DNA of 64,000 nt, taken from assembly GCF_042650645.1 (NCBI RefSeq), contig NZ_JBHSBI010000004.1, positions 372,001 to 436,000 on the forward strand, read 5' to 3'. This DNA is from Nonomuraea purpurea. Lineage in GTDB: Bacteria; Actinomycetota; Actinomycetes; Streptosporangiales; Streptosporangiaceae. Positions 23,387-31,136 of the stretch are shown here, piece by piece; position 1 is the first letter of the stretch; each line of letters begins with the position of its first letter. Below the pieces are notes generated by a model that saw nothing but the letters and a program-made list of their open reading frames with translations, searched no databases and was not told the origin of the DNA. Both the position numbers and the translations under genes were made by a program.

Positions 23387-25126
23387 GTGAACGTGCGCGA
23401 GTACAGCGTTCCCGTGCTGGTCGACGTGCCCGCCTCCGCGAGCCTGACCGACACGGTCTTCGAGCGAGCCGAGCGGGAGCCCGGTGTCGTGGTCATGCGC
23501 CGCAAGGTCGGCGGCGGCTGGCCGGCCGTCACCGCCTCCGAGTTCCGCGACCAGGTGGTCGAGGTGGCCAAGGGGCTGATCGCGGCGGGGATCGAGCACG
23601 GCGACAGGGTCGCCCTGATGTCGCGCACGCGCTACGAGTGGACGCTGGTCGACTACGCCATCTGGTCCGTCGGCGCGGTCACCGTGCCGATCTACGAGAC
23701 CTCGTCGGTCGAGCAGGTCCGGTGGATCCTGTCCGACAGCGAGGCCAAGGCGGTCTTCGTCGAGCAGGACTCGCACGAGGAGACCGTCCGCGAGGCGGCG
23801 CCCGATCTCGAGACGGTCTGGCGGGTCGACGCCAGGCCGCCGGCCGCTGAGGTCACCGCCGCGGACGTGGACGAGCGCAGGGCCCGGGTCGTCTCCTCCG
23901 ACCTGGCCACCGTCGTCTACACCTCGGGCACCACGGGCCGGCCCAAGGGCTGCCTCATCACCCACGACAACCTGCTGTTCACCGCACTCAACGTGCTGCG
24001 GGGGCCGCTGGAGCCGCTGTTCGGCCGCAAGGACCCGGCGGCGCTGCTGTTCCTGCCGCTGGCGCACATCTTCGCGCGGATGATCCAGGTGGTGCTGGTC
24101 GAGGCGGGCGCGATCATGGCGCACACGCCCAATATGAAGAACGTCGCCCCCGACCTGCAGGACTTCAAGCCCACGTTCCTGCTGGGCGTGCCGCGCGTGT
24201 TCGAGAAGGTCTACAACGGGGCCGAGCAGAAGGCCATCTCCGGCGGCAAGGGCAAGATCTTCGCGCGGGCCGTGGACGTGGCGGTGGCCTGGAGCAGGGC
24301 CGAGAGCTCGGGCGGGGCGCCGCTCGGGCTGCGGCTCCAGCGGGCGCTCTTCGACCGGCTGGTCTACTCCAAGCTGCGGGCGGCCACGGGCGGGCGCCTG
24401 TCGGCGGCGGTGTGCGGCGGCTCGGCGCTGGGCGAGCGGCTCGGCCACTTCTTCAAGGGCGTCGGCATCGAGGTCTTCGAGGGGTACGGCCTGACCGAGA
24501 CCTCGGCCCCCTGCTCGGTCAACATGCCGGGCGCCAACAAGATCGGCACTGTCGGCAAGCCGCTGCCCGGAGTCACCCTGCGCATCGGCGACGAAGGCGA
24601 GATCCTCGCCAAGGGCCGCAACGTCTTCCCCGGCTACTGGAAGAACGACGCCGGCACCGCCGAGGTCATCGACGCGGACGGCTGGTTCCACACCGGCGAC
24701 CTGGGCGAACTTGACTCTGACGGCTACCTGCGGATCACCGGGCGCAAGAAGGAGATCCTGGTCACGGCGGCCGGCAAGAACGTCGCTCCCGCGCCGCTGG
24801 AGGACGCGCTGCGGGCCCACCCGCTCATCTCCCAGGCCATGGTCGTCGGCGACGGGCGGCCCTTCGTGGCGGCCCTCATCACGCTCGACCCCGAAGCGCT
24901 GCCCTCCGGCGAGTCGCGGACGGACCCGACGGTGCTGGCCCAGATCCAGGAGGCGGTCGATCGGGCCAACCTGTCGGTGTCGAGGCCCGAGCAGATCAAG
25001 AAGTTCACGATCCTGGACGGGGACATCACCGAGGAGAGCGGTCACCTGACGCCGACGCTGAAGGTCAAGCGCGGGATCGTGATGAAGGACTTCGCCAAGG
25101 AGATCGACGAGTTGTACGGCGGCTGA
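23387..25126 (+). CDS. fadD15: Long-chain fatty-acid CoA ligase (FadD15 type)
   Basis: A 579-residue AMP-binding enzyme that activates fatty acids to acyl-CoA through an acyl-adenylate. The P-loop is VVYTSGTTGRPKG, the linker/A-site motif is EGYGLTETSAP, and GWFHTGDLGELDSDGYLRI is the A7/A8 region. The C-terminal catalytic Lys is likely in SGHLTPTLKVKRG. The length and the short N-terminus resemble mycobacterial FadD15. The GTG at 23387 is behind GAGGAG. It diverges from the metallophosphoesterase gene and begins the region that, in mycobacteria, leads straight to pimB'. Confidence 0.92.
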   Translation: MNVREYSVPVLVDVPASASLTDTVFERAEREPGVVVMRRKVGGGWPAVTASEFRDQVVEVAKGLIAAGIEHGDRVALMSRTRYEWTLVDYAIWSVGAVTVPIYETSSVEQVRWILSDSEAKAVFVEQDSHEETVREAAPDLETVWRVDARPPAAEVTAADVDERRARVVSSDLATVVYTSGTTGRPKGCLITHDNLLFTALNVLRGPLEPLFGRKDPAALLFLPLAHIFARMIQVVLVEAGAIMAHTPNMKNVAPDLQDFKPTFLLGVPRVFEKVYNGAEQKAISGGKGKIFARAVDVAVAWSRAESSGGAPLGLRLQRALFDRLVYSKLRAATGGRLSAAVCGGSALGERLGHFFKGVGIEVFEGYGLTETSAPCSVNMPGANKIGTVGKPLPGVTLRIGDEGEILAKGRNVFPGYWKNDAGTAEVIDADGWFHTGDLGELDSDGYLRITGRKKEILVTAAGKNVAPAPLEDALRAHPLISQAMVVGDGRPFVAALITLDPEALPSGESRTDPTVLAQIQEAVDRANLSVSRPEQIKKFTILDGDITEESGHLTPTLKVKRGIVMKDFAKEIDELYGG

Positions 25127-25289
25127 GCCCGGTCGCGCTGAATGTGGTGACGAGTTCAGATTTTGGGCCCAAATAATCGTCGCAATAAATAAATACGGAT
25201 CAGTCCCAATTTTGCCACCCACGCACCCCCTGAACAGGGGAATCTCCATTCGATTCCGGCTTGATAGCCATGATCCAAGGAGTATTCTC

Positions 25290-25766
25290 ATGGCAAACAA
25301 GCGGGACCGGAGATCCTTCACATCCCCGGTCCCTTACCGCCCTACGGTAGGGGAGATACACATGGGTATCAAGGAACTGGCCTGTCAGTTCGGCACGGCG
25401 ATCGAAAATGAGGTGATCCAAATCCGGGCGGACCACGTGGAAATGGGAGAGAAGCTCACACAGCGCATCAACGGCGTAGCCAACCGCGTCAAGACCCTCG
25501 ACGACAAGGTCACCGCGCTCGACGCCAAGTTCGACGCCAAGTTCGAGATTCTGCAGGCGAGCCAGAAGGCCATGGAGGCCAAGCAGGACGCCATGCAGGC
25601 GAACCAGGACGCCATGCAAGCGAACCAGGACGCCATGCAGGCGAAGCAGGACGCCATGCAAGCGAACCAGGACGCCATGCAAGCGAGCCTGAAGACGGTG
25701 CAGACGTCCCAGGTCGAGATGATGAAGATTCTCGTCGCCATCCAGCAGAAGCTGGAAGCCGCCTAA
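25290..25766 (+). CDS. Coiled-coil protein with heptad repeats
   Basis: A 158-residue protein of unknown function. Residues ~25-75 are helical and amphipathic (ENEVIQIRADHVEMGEKL). Residues ~76-95 repeat TALDAKFDAKFEILQ. Residues 94-135 are six copies of the heptad A-M-Q-A-N-Q-D, and the tail is MMKILVAIQQKLEAA. Everything points to a long parallel coiled coil. ATG 25290 has AAGGAG at the right distance. A second in-frame ATG at 25362 has its own strong site (AGGGGAG), so two forms may be made. The upstream DNA (25130-25210) is unusually AT-rich for this genome. The gene is flanked by a strong terminator and a decayed ABC gene, which suggests a mobile or recently acquired segment. Confidence 0.75.
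   Translation: MANKRDRRSFTSPVPYRPTVGEIHMGIKELACQFGTAIENEVIQIRADHVEMGEKLTQRINGVANRVKTLDDKVTALDAKFDAKFEILQASQKAMEAKQDAMQANQDAMQANQDAMQAKQDAMQANQDAMQASLKTVQTSQVEMMKILVAIQQKLEAA
25569..25694 (+). repeat. Six in-frame 21-bp tandem repeats
   Basis: Six units of 21 bp begin at 25569, 25590, 25611, 25632, 25653 and 25674, of the form GCCATGCAGGCGAACCAGGA + C. Units 2, 3 and 5 are nearly identical, while the outer units diverge, the usual pattern of expansion from the centre. Each unit adds exactly one coiled-coil heptad. Confidence 0.9.
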
Positions 25767-25778
25767 CCAGGCTGCAGA

Positions 25779-25810
25779 AAGGGCGGGCCCGCGCGTGCGG
25801 GCCCGCCCTT
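25779..25810. terminator. Strong bidirectional hairpin terminator
   Basis: The 14-base arms AAGGGCGGGCCCGC (25779-25792) and GCGGGCCCGCCCTT (25797-25810) are perfectly complementary around a GCGT loop. It begins 12 bases after the coiled-coil stop codon and ends each strand in T/A-flanked arms. It closes the coiled-coil gene and would stop read-through from the opposite strand. Confidence 0.85.
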
Positions 25811-25822
25811 CTCATGTCCGCC

Positions 25823-26020
25823 ACCGCTCGACGGCCCGACCCGGAGGGGACGTCCTCCTGGTAGTCGCCGGCCTGCAGACGGAACATCCGGGCGTACAGC
25901 CCCTCCGAAGCCGTCAACTCGTCGTGCCCGCCCAGTTCGCCGATCACCCCGTCTTCCAGCGCCGCGATCAGGTCCGCCTCCCGCACGGCGTTGAGCCGAT
26001 GGGAGATCAGCAGGCTCCTC
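25823..26020 (-). pseudogene. Remnant of an ABC exporter ATPase (C-terminal end only)
   Basis: Read on the minus strand, this stretch encodes RSLLISHRLNAVREADL and EDGVIGELGGHDEL, then LYARMFRLQAGDYQ. This is the H-loop (SHR) and C-terminal tail of a fused ABC exporter nucleotide-binding domain. Nothing of the Walker A, signature or Walker B motifs remains: the homology begins exactly where the deoR gene ends, and the frame runs on into the hairpin terminator. It is therefore a truncated, dead gene, cut by the event that brought in deoR and its sugar transporter. Confidence 0.75.
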
Positions 26021-26023
26021 CGG

Positions 26024-26794
26024 TCAGCCCGGCTCGGCGATGAGGAGTTCGCCGACGTGGTCGGCGAGGGTGTCCCTGGCGGGTTGCGGCAGCCCCGGGT
26101 CGGAGACGACGACGTCGGCCTCGCCCAGTTCGGCGATGGTGCTGATGCCGACCGTGCCCCACTTGCTGTGGTCGGCGGGCACGACGAGCCTGCTCGCGGC
26201 TTCCACCAGGGCGCGGTCGGTCTCGGCCTCCATCATGTTCGGGGTGGTGAAGCCGGCCCTGAGCGTCATGCCGTGCACGCCGAGGAAGAGCAGGTCCACG
26301 TTGAGCTGCCGGATCGCGGCCACGGCAACCGGGCCGACGAGCGCGTCGGAGGGCGTGCGCACGCCGCCGGTCAGCACGACGGTCTGGTCGTGGCGGCCGG
26401 AGCGCTGGAAGACGTCGGCGATGCGGACGGAGTTCGTCACGACGGTCAGGGCGGGGGTGGCGGTCAGGTGGTGGGCGAGCGTCCAGGTGGTGGTGCCGGC
26501 CGACAGGGCCACCGCGGTGCCGGGGCGTACCAGGGCGGCGGCCAGGCGGGCGATGGCGTGCTTCTCGCGCTCCTGGCGGACGGCTTTCACGGCGAAGCCC
26601 GGCTCGTCGGTGGAGCCGATGGTGGTGGCGCCGCCGTGCACCTTGGCCAGCAGGCCGCGTTCGGCCAGCATTTCCAGGTCGCGGCGGATGGTGATGTCGG
26701 AGACGCCGAACGCCCGTACGAGTTCGATCACTCGGACGCCGCCGTTCTGTCTGACCAGATCGAGAATCGCCTGCTGACGCTGTGGGGCGAGCAT
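26024..26794 (-). CDS. DeoR/GlpR-family transcriptional regulator
   Basis: A 256-residue sugar-responsive repressor. The N-terminal HTH reads APQRQQAILDLVRQNGGVRV then LVRAFGVSDITIRRDLEML. The C-terminal DeoRC sensor has LSAGTTTWTLAHHL and VVTNSVRIADV, and the effector loop VPADHSKWG. Ligands of the family are sugar phosphates. ATG 26794 is preferred; the frame is open to 26842. It is divergent from the ABC substrate-binding gene and surely controls it. The gene body ends directly against an ABC exporter remnant, so its 3' side is a rearrangement junction. Confidence 0.92.
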   Translation of the reverse strand: MLAPQRQQAILDLVRQNGGVRVIELVRAFGVSDITIRRDLEMLAERGLLAKVHGGATTIGSTDEPGFAVKAVRQEREKHAIARLAAALVRPGTAVALSAGTTTWTLAHHLTATPALTVVTNSVRIADVFQRSGRHDQTVVLTGGVRTPSDALVGPVAVAAIRQLNVDLLFLGVHGMTLRAGFTTPNMMEAETDRALVEAASRLVVPADHSKWGTVGISTIAELGEADVVVSDPGLPQPARDTLADHVGELLIAEPG

Positions 26795-26892
26795 CGCATC
26801 ACCAGATCCCAACAGGTTCCGACACCCATTCGTTCGCATCATGACATGACCACGGCGCGGCGACTGTGTCTAATTCGTCATGAATCCGGGCG

Positions 26893-26921
26893 TTGACAGT
26901 CCAAAATGTTGGCTTTTCGAT
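26893..26921 (+). promoter_or_regulatory. Candidate sigma-70-type promoter of the sugar ABC operon
   Basis: TTGACA (26893-26898) is followed after 17 bases by TTCGAT (26916-26921), in the divergent deoR/ABC gap. The region just downstream, TGAATGAAGATGAGCGAA, is AT-rich with repeated TGAA/GATGA words and may be the DeoR-type operator. The transcription start would lie about 50 bases before the ATG. Confidence 0.5.
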
Positions 26922-26978
26922 GAATGAAGATGAGCGAACTCGGGGGAATCTGAAGGGTCCGGCAAGGAGGAACCCACC

Positions 26979-28265
26979 ATGGACCAACGACTGCCGCTCT
27001 CCCGCCGTAATCTCCTGCTCGGCGCCGCCGCGTTCGGCGTCCCCGCCGTCCTCGCCGGTTGCGGGTCGGGCACGCCCTCGCCCGCTCCCGGCGGCACGGC
27101 CTCCGGCAATCTGGGCACGGTCACCATCGGCTCGAACGCCTCCGACGAGATCCCGAAGAAGGTCCTCGACACCGTCACCAAGGCCTTCACCCAGGCCACC
27201 GTCAAGATCAACACGGTGGACCACAACACGTTCCAGGAGAACATCAACCGCTACCTCAAGGGCACGCCGGACGACGTGTTCACGTGGTTCGCGGGCAACC
27301 GCATGCAGTTCTTCGCCGAGCAGGGGCTGGCCACCGACATCTCCGACGTGTGGCAGGAGATCGGGGGCGACTACACGCAGGCGTTCAAGGACCAGTCGAC
27401 CGGCACCGACGGCAAGCAGTACTTCGTGCCGTCCACCTACTATCCGTGGGCGGTCTTCTACCGCAAGAGCGTCTGGAAGGAGAAGGGGTACGAGCCCCCT
27501 GCCACGCTGGACGAGTTGACCGCCGTGGCCAAGAGGATGAAGGCCGACGGGCTGATCCCGATCGCGTTCGCCGACAAGGACGGCTGGCCGGCGATGGGCA
27601 CCTTCGACATCCTCAACATGCGGATCAACGGCTACGACTTCCACATCTCGCTCATGGGCGGCAAGGAGTCGTGGACGGACCCGAAGGTCAGGCAGGTGTT
27701 CGACACCTGGCGGGGGCTGATGGAGTACCACCAGCCGGCGGCGCTGGGCCGCACGTGGCAGGAGGCAGGGCAGTCGCTGGCGCAGAAGAAGACCGGCATG
27801 TACGTGCTCGGCATGTTCGTCGCCCAGCAGTTCCCCGAGGCCGACCTGGACGACCTCGACTTCTTCACCTTCCCCGAGATCAACCCGGCCTTCGGCACCG
27901 ACTCGATCGACGCCCCCATCGACGGCTACATGGTCTCGGCCAAGGCCAAGAACGTGGAGGGCGCCAAGGCGCTGCTCAAGCACTTCGCGCAGGCCTCGTC
28001 GCAGAACATCGCCACCAAGCTGGACCCGGGCATGCTGGCCTCCAGTTCCAAGGCCGACACCTCCGGCTACAGCGCCCTGCAGAAGCGCGGCGCGGAGCTG
28101 GTGTCGAAGGCCACGCACATCGCGCAGTTCCTCGACCGCGACACGCGGCCCGACTTCGCCTCGACCGTGATGATCCCGTCGCTGCAGTCGTTCGTCAGCG
28201 AACCGAACGAGATCGACTCGCTGCTGACGAGCATCGAGAAGCAGAAGGCGAACATCTTCCGTTGA
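26979..28265 (+). CDS. Sugar ABC transporter substrate-binding lipoprotein
   Basis: A 428-residue extracellular solute-binding protein, family 1 (carbohydrate). Its signal peptide combines a Tat-like twin arginine (SRRNLLLGAAAFG) with the lipobox VLAGC at about residue 28, so it is probably a Tat-exported lipoprotein. Conserved binding-protein blocks include DDVFTWFAGNRMQFFAEQGL, YFVPSTYYPWAVFYRKSVW and KTGMYVLGMFVAQQFP. The sugar is unknown. A strong ribosome site, AAGGAGG, precedes the ATG. It is the first gene of a three-gene operon with two permeases (TGATG overlap with the next) and is divergent from DeoR. Confidence 0.93.
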   Translation: MDQRLPLSRRNLLLGAAAFGVPAVLAGCGSGTPSPAPGGTASGNLGTVTIGSNASDEIPKKVLDTVTKAFTQATVKINTVDHNTFQENINRYLKGTPDDVFTWFAGNRMQFFAEQGLATDISDVWQEIGGDYTQAFKDQSTGTDGKQYFVPSTYYPWAVFYRKSVWKEKGYEPPATLDELTAVAKRMKADGLIPIAFADKDGWPAMGTFDILNMRINGYDFHISLMGGKESWTDPKVRQVFDTWRGLMEYHQPAALGRTWQEAGQSLAQKKTGMYVLGMFVAQQFPEADLDDLDFFTFPEINPAFGTDSIDAPIDGYMVSAKAKNVEGAKALLKHFAQASSQNIATKLDPGMLASSSKADTSGYSALQKRGAELVSKATHIAQFLDRDTRPDFASTVMIPSLQSFVSEPNEIDSLLTSIEKQKANIFR

Positions 28266-29140
28266 TGGCCGTCAAGACCCGTCGCTACTCCGCCCGCGAC
28301 GTGACCATCCTGGTCATCGGGCTGGGGGTGGCCATCGTCGTCAACGTGGGCCTCATCTGGGGGCCCACGCTGGCATCCATCGGGCTGTCGGGCACCGACT
28401 GGAACGGCATCGGGCCGATCGAGTGGGTGGGCGGGCAGAACTACCACGACCTGGCCACCGAGTATCCGCCGTTCTGGTCGGCGGTCCGCAACAACGTGTT
28501 GTGGCTGGCTTTCCTCGGGCTGGTCGCGACGCCGTTCGGGCTGTTCTGCGCGGTGCTGCTGGACCGGCGGCTGCGGTTGTCGCGCTTCTACCAGAGCGCG
28601 CTCTACATGCCCGTCGTACTATCGCTGGCCGTAGTCGGGTTCATCGCGCAGCTCGTCTACTCCTCCGACTACGGCGTGCTGAACGCGGTGACCGGGCTGA
28701 CCGTGGACTGGCTGGGCGACAGCTCGATCAACATCTGGGTGGTCATGGTCGCGGCCGGGTGGCGGCACGTCGGCTACGTCATGATCATCTATTTGGCGGG
28801 GCTGAAGGCGGTCGATCCAGCGCTGAAGGAGGCGGCGGCCATCGACGGGGCCAGCGAGCGGCAGGCGTTCTTCCGCGTGGTCTTCCCGACGCTGCGGCCC
28901 GTCAACGTGATCGTGCTGGTGATCACGATCATCGAGGCGCTGCGGGCCTTCGACATCGTCTACGCCATCAACAAGGGCAGGAACGGGCTCGAACTGCTGT
29001 CCGTGCTGGTCACCGAGAACATCGTGGGCGAGGCGAGCAGGATCGGGTTCGGCTCGGCGATCGCGGTGATCCTGCTGGCGATCTCGCTGGGGTTCATCGT
29101 GACGTACCTGTCGCAACTGTTTCGAGGGGAGGAACGATGA
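28265..29140 (+). CDS. Sugar ABC transporter permease (MalF type)
   Basis: A 291-residue inner-membrane permease with six helices. The cytoplasmic EAA loop that docks to the ATPase reads EAAAIDGASERQAFFRVVFP. The N-terminus (TILVIGLGVAIVVNVGLIWG) is the first helix. The start overlaps the binding-protein stop as TGATG, and its own stop overlaps the next start as ATGA, so all three proteins are translationally coupled. The longer open frame to 27059 is only a shadow of the binding-protein gene. Confidence 0.93.
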   Translation: MAVKTRRYSARDVTILVIGLGVAIVVNVGLIWGPTLASIGLSGTDWNGIGPIEWVGGQNYHDLATEYPPFWSAVRNNVLWLAFLGLVATPFGLFCAVLLDRRLRLSRFYQSALYMPVVLSLAVVGFIAQLVYSSDYGVLNAVTGLTVDWLGDSSINIWVVMVAAGWRHVGYVMIIYLAGLKAVDPALKEAAAIDGASERQAFFRVVFPTLRPVNVIVLVITIIEALRAFDIVYAINKGRNGLELLSVLVTENIVGEASRIGFGSAIAVILLAISLGFIVTYLSQLFRGEER

Positions 29141-30054
29141 CGCTCACCGCACCGGCCTCCGCGCCGCCCGCGCAGGCGCCGGGCGCGCCGCGGAAGCGTC
29201 CGCTGCGCCCGGTGCGCGTCCTGCTGCACGTCTTCCTGACGCTGGTGGCGCTGGGCTGGCTGCTGCCGCTCGTGCTCGCCGTGTACGCCTCGCTGCGGCC
29301 GTACGAGGAGACCGCCCGTCTGGGGTACCTCTCCCTGCCGGAACGTCTCACGCTCGACTACTACGGTCAGGCGTGGAGCCAGGCCGAGCTGCCGCACTAC
29401 TATCTGAACACGTTGATCATCGTCATCCCCGGCGTGCTGCTGACACTGGCGCTGGCCTCGTTCACGGCGTTCGCGATCGCGCGGCTGCGCATCCCGGGCC
29501 GCAAGGCGCTGCTGATCGTGTTCACGGCGGGCAACCTGCTGCCGCCCCAGGTGCTCATCACCCCGCTCTACACCCTCTACACGCTCATCCCCCTGCCCGC
29601 CTGGTTGTCGGACTCTCAGTCGCTCTACGACTCCTACCTGGGGCTCATCCTCATCCACGTGGCCTTCCAGTTCGGCTTCTGCGTCTTCGTCATGGCCAAC
29701 TTCATGCGCACGATCCCCGAGGAGATCAACGAGGCGGCGCTGGTGGACGGGGCCGGGGTGTGGAAGCGCTACTGGCGGCTGACGCTGCCGCTGTGCAGGC
29801 CGGTGCTGGCGGCGCTGTCGACGCTGCAGTTCACGTGGATGTACAACGACTTCCTGTGGGCGCTGGTGCTGATGTCGTCGGGCGACAAACTGCCGGTCAC
29901 CTCGGCGCTGAACAACCTGCGCGGCCAGTTCTTCACCGACTACAACCTGCTGGCCGCAGGGTCGATGCTGGTGGCGCTGCCGACGCTGATCGTCTTCCAG
30001 CTCCTGCACAAGCAGTTCGTCGCCGGTCTGACGCTGGGTTCGACGAAGGGCTAG
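29137..30054 (+). CDS. Sugar ABC transporter permease (MalG type)
   Basis: A 305-residue permease with six helices and a Pro/Ala-rich cytoplasmic N-terminus (TAPASAPPAQAPGAPRKRP). The EAA loop is EAALVDGAGVWKRYWRLTLP. The downstream motif FTWMYNDFLWALVLM is typical of the MalG group. No ATP-binding gene follows: the operon ends here and its TAG shares a CTAG with the convergent pimB' gene. As in many actinomycetes, energy must come from a shared MsiK-like ATPase encoded elsewhere. Confidence 0.93.
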   Translation: MTLTAPASAPPAQAPGAPRKRPLRPVRVLLHVFLTLVALGWLLPLVLAVYASLRPYEETARLGYLSLPERLTLDYYGQAWSQAELPHYYLNTLIIVIPGVLLTLALASFTAFAIARLRIPGRKALLIVFTAGNLLPPQVLITPLYTLYTLIPLPAWLSDSQSLYDSYLGLILIHVAFQFGFCVFVMANFMRTIPEEINEAALVDGAGVWKRYWRLTLPLCRPVLAALSTLQFTWMYNDFLWALVLMSSGDKLPVTSALNNLRGQFFTDYNLLAAGSMLVALPTLIVFQLLHKQFVAGLTLGSTKG

Positions 30055-31136
30055 AGCAGGTTGTGGAAGCGGGCGGCGACGTGCTCCCAGGCCCATTCGC
30101 GGGCGATCCAGTCGCGGCCGCCCGCGCCCATCTTGCGCGCCTTCTCCGGGTCGGCGAGCAGTTCGACGATGGCCTGGGCGAGCTCCTCCACGTCCCCGCC
30201 GTCCACCACCAGCCCGGTCTCGCCTGGCCGGACGGCGTCGGGGGCGCCGCCCGACCTGCCCGCCACCACCGGCAGCCCGCTGGCGGACGCCTCCAGGAAC
30301 ACGATCCCGAGCCCTTCCACGTCCACCCCCTTCCATCGGGTACGGCACGGCATCGCGAACACCTCGGCCGCCGCGTAGTAGCCCGGCAGGCCGGCCGCCG
30401 GCACCGTGCCGGTGAACCTGATCGAGTCGTGGCCGGCCGCCAGCCTCTCCAGCCTGCGCCGGTAGGGCCCGCCGCCGACCAGCAGCAGCACGGCGTCCGG
30501 CACCGCTCGCAGCACCCGGGGCCAGGCCCTGATGAGCTGGTCCTGGCCCTTGCGCGGCACCAGCCGCGACACGCAGGCGACGACCGGCCTGCCCGGCAGC
30601 CCCAGCTCGGCCTTGGCGGCGTCCGGCCGGAACTGGGCCACGTCCACGCCGGGCGCGAGCCGCAGGAGCTTGTGCGGCGGGATGACGGCGGCCAGCCGCG
30701 TCCGCGTGTACTCGCCCAGATACGTCACCACGTCGGCGTGCGCGCCGATCCTGCGCAGCACCGCGCGGAAGCCGGGCGCGCTCGCCCACGACGCCTCGTG
30801 GCCGTGGGTGAGCATCACCATCCGCCGCGCGCCCGCCGCGCGCAGGCGGGGCGCGAGCAGGCCGAGCGGCGCCGCCGCCCCGAACACCACGGTGTCCGCG
30901 CGGTGCTCGGCCACGAGCCCGGCCGCCGTGCGCGCGACGGCCGGGGTGGGCAGCATGAGCCGCGTCGGATGCCGCACGATGCGGAACGGCTGGCGCCGGT
31001 CGAACTCGTCGCAGCCCGGCCAGGCCGGGGCGTAGACCGCCACACCCGGCGTGCGCAGCGCGAGCCCGTGCACGAACGACTGGATGCCGCCCGGCCTGGG
31101 CGGGAAGTCGTTCGTGACGAAGAGCACGTTGGTCAC
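30051..31136 (-). CDS. pimB: GT4 mannosyltransferase, PimB'-like
   Basis: A 361-residue GT-B glycosyltransferase of family GT4. The N-terminal domain has NVLFVTNDFPPRPGGIQSFV (acceptor side) and the C-terminal donor domain has CVSRLVPRKGQDQLI, LLLVGGGPYRRRLERL and the EX7E-type region EGLGIVFLEASASGLPVV. The sequence and its place fit the alpha-1,6 mannosyltransferase PimB' that adds the second mannose to phosphatidylinositol mannoside at the inner leaflet (Rv2188c position). The GTG at 31136 overlaps the stop of the M48 protease gene (GTGA), so the two are coupled. The specific substrate is inferred. Confidence 0.83.
   Translation of the reverse strand: MTNVLFVTNDFPPRPGGIQSFVHGLALRTPGVAVYAPAWPGCDEFDRRQPFRIVRHPTRLMLPTPAVARTAAGLVAEHRADTVVFGAAAPLGLLAPRLRAAGARRMVMLTHGHEASWASAPGFRAVLRRIGAHADVVTYLGEYTRTRLAAVIPPHKLLRLAPGVDVAQFRPDAAKAELGLPGRPVVACVSRLVPRKGQDQLIRAWPRVLRAVPDAVLLLVGGGPYRRRLERLAAGHDSIRFTGTVPAAGLPGYYAAAEVFAMPCRTRWKGVDVEGLGIVFLEASASGLPVVAGRSGGAPDAVRPGETGLVVDGGDVEELAQAIVELLADPEKARKMGAGGRDWIAREWAWEHVAARFHNLL

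Noticed and set aside
25569..25694. Could be a CRISPR array
   Set aside because: The units are contiguous 21-bp coding repeats without spacers, in frame with a coiled-coil gene.
25127..25810. Diversity-generating retroelement or phage tail-fibre cassette around the coiled-coil gene
   Set aside because: No reverse transcriptase, template repeat, phage structural gene or integrase is present nearby.
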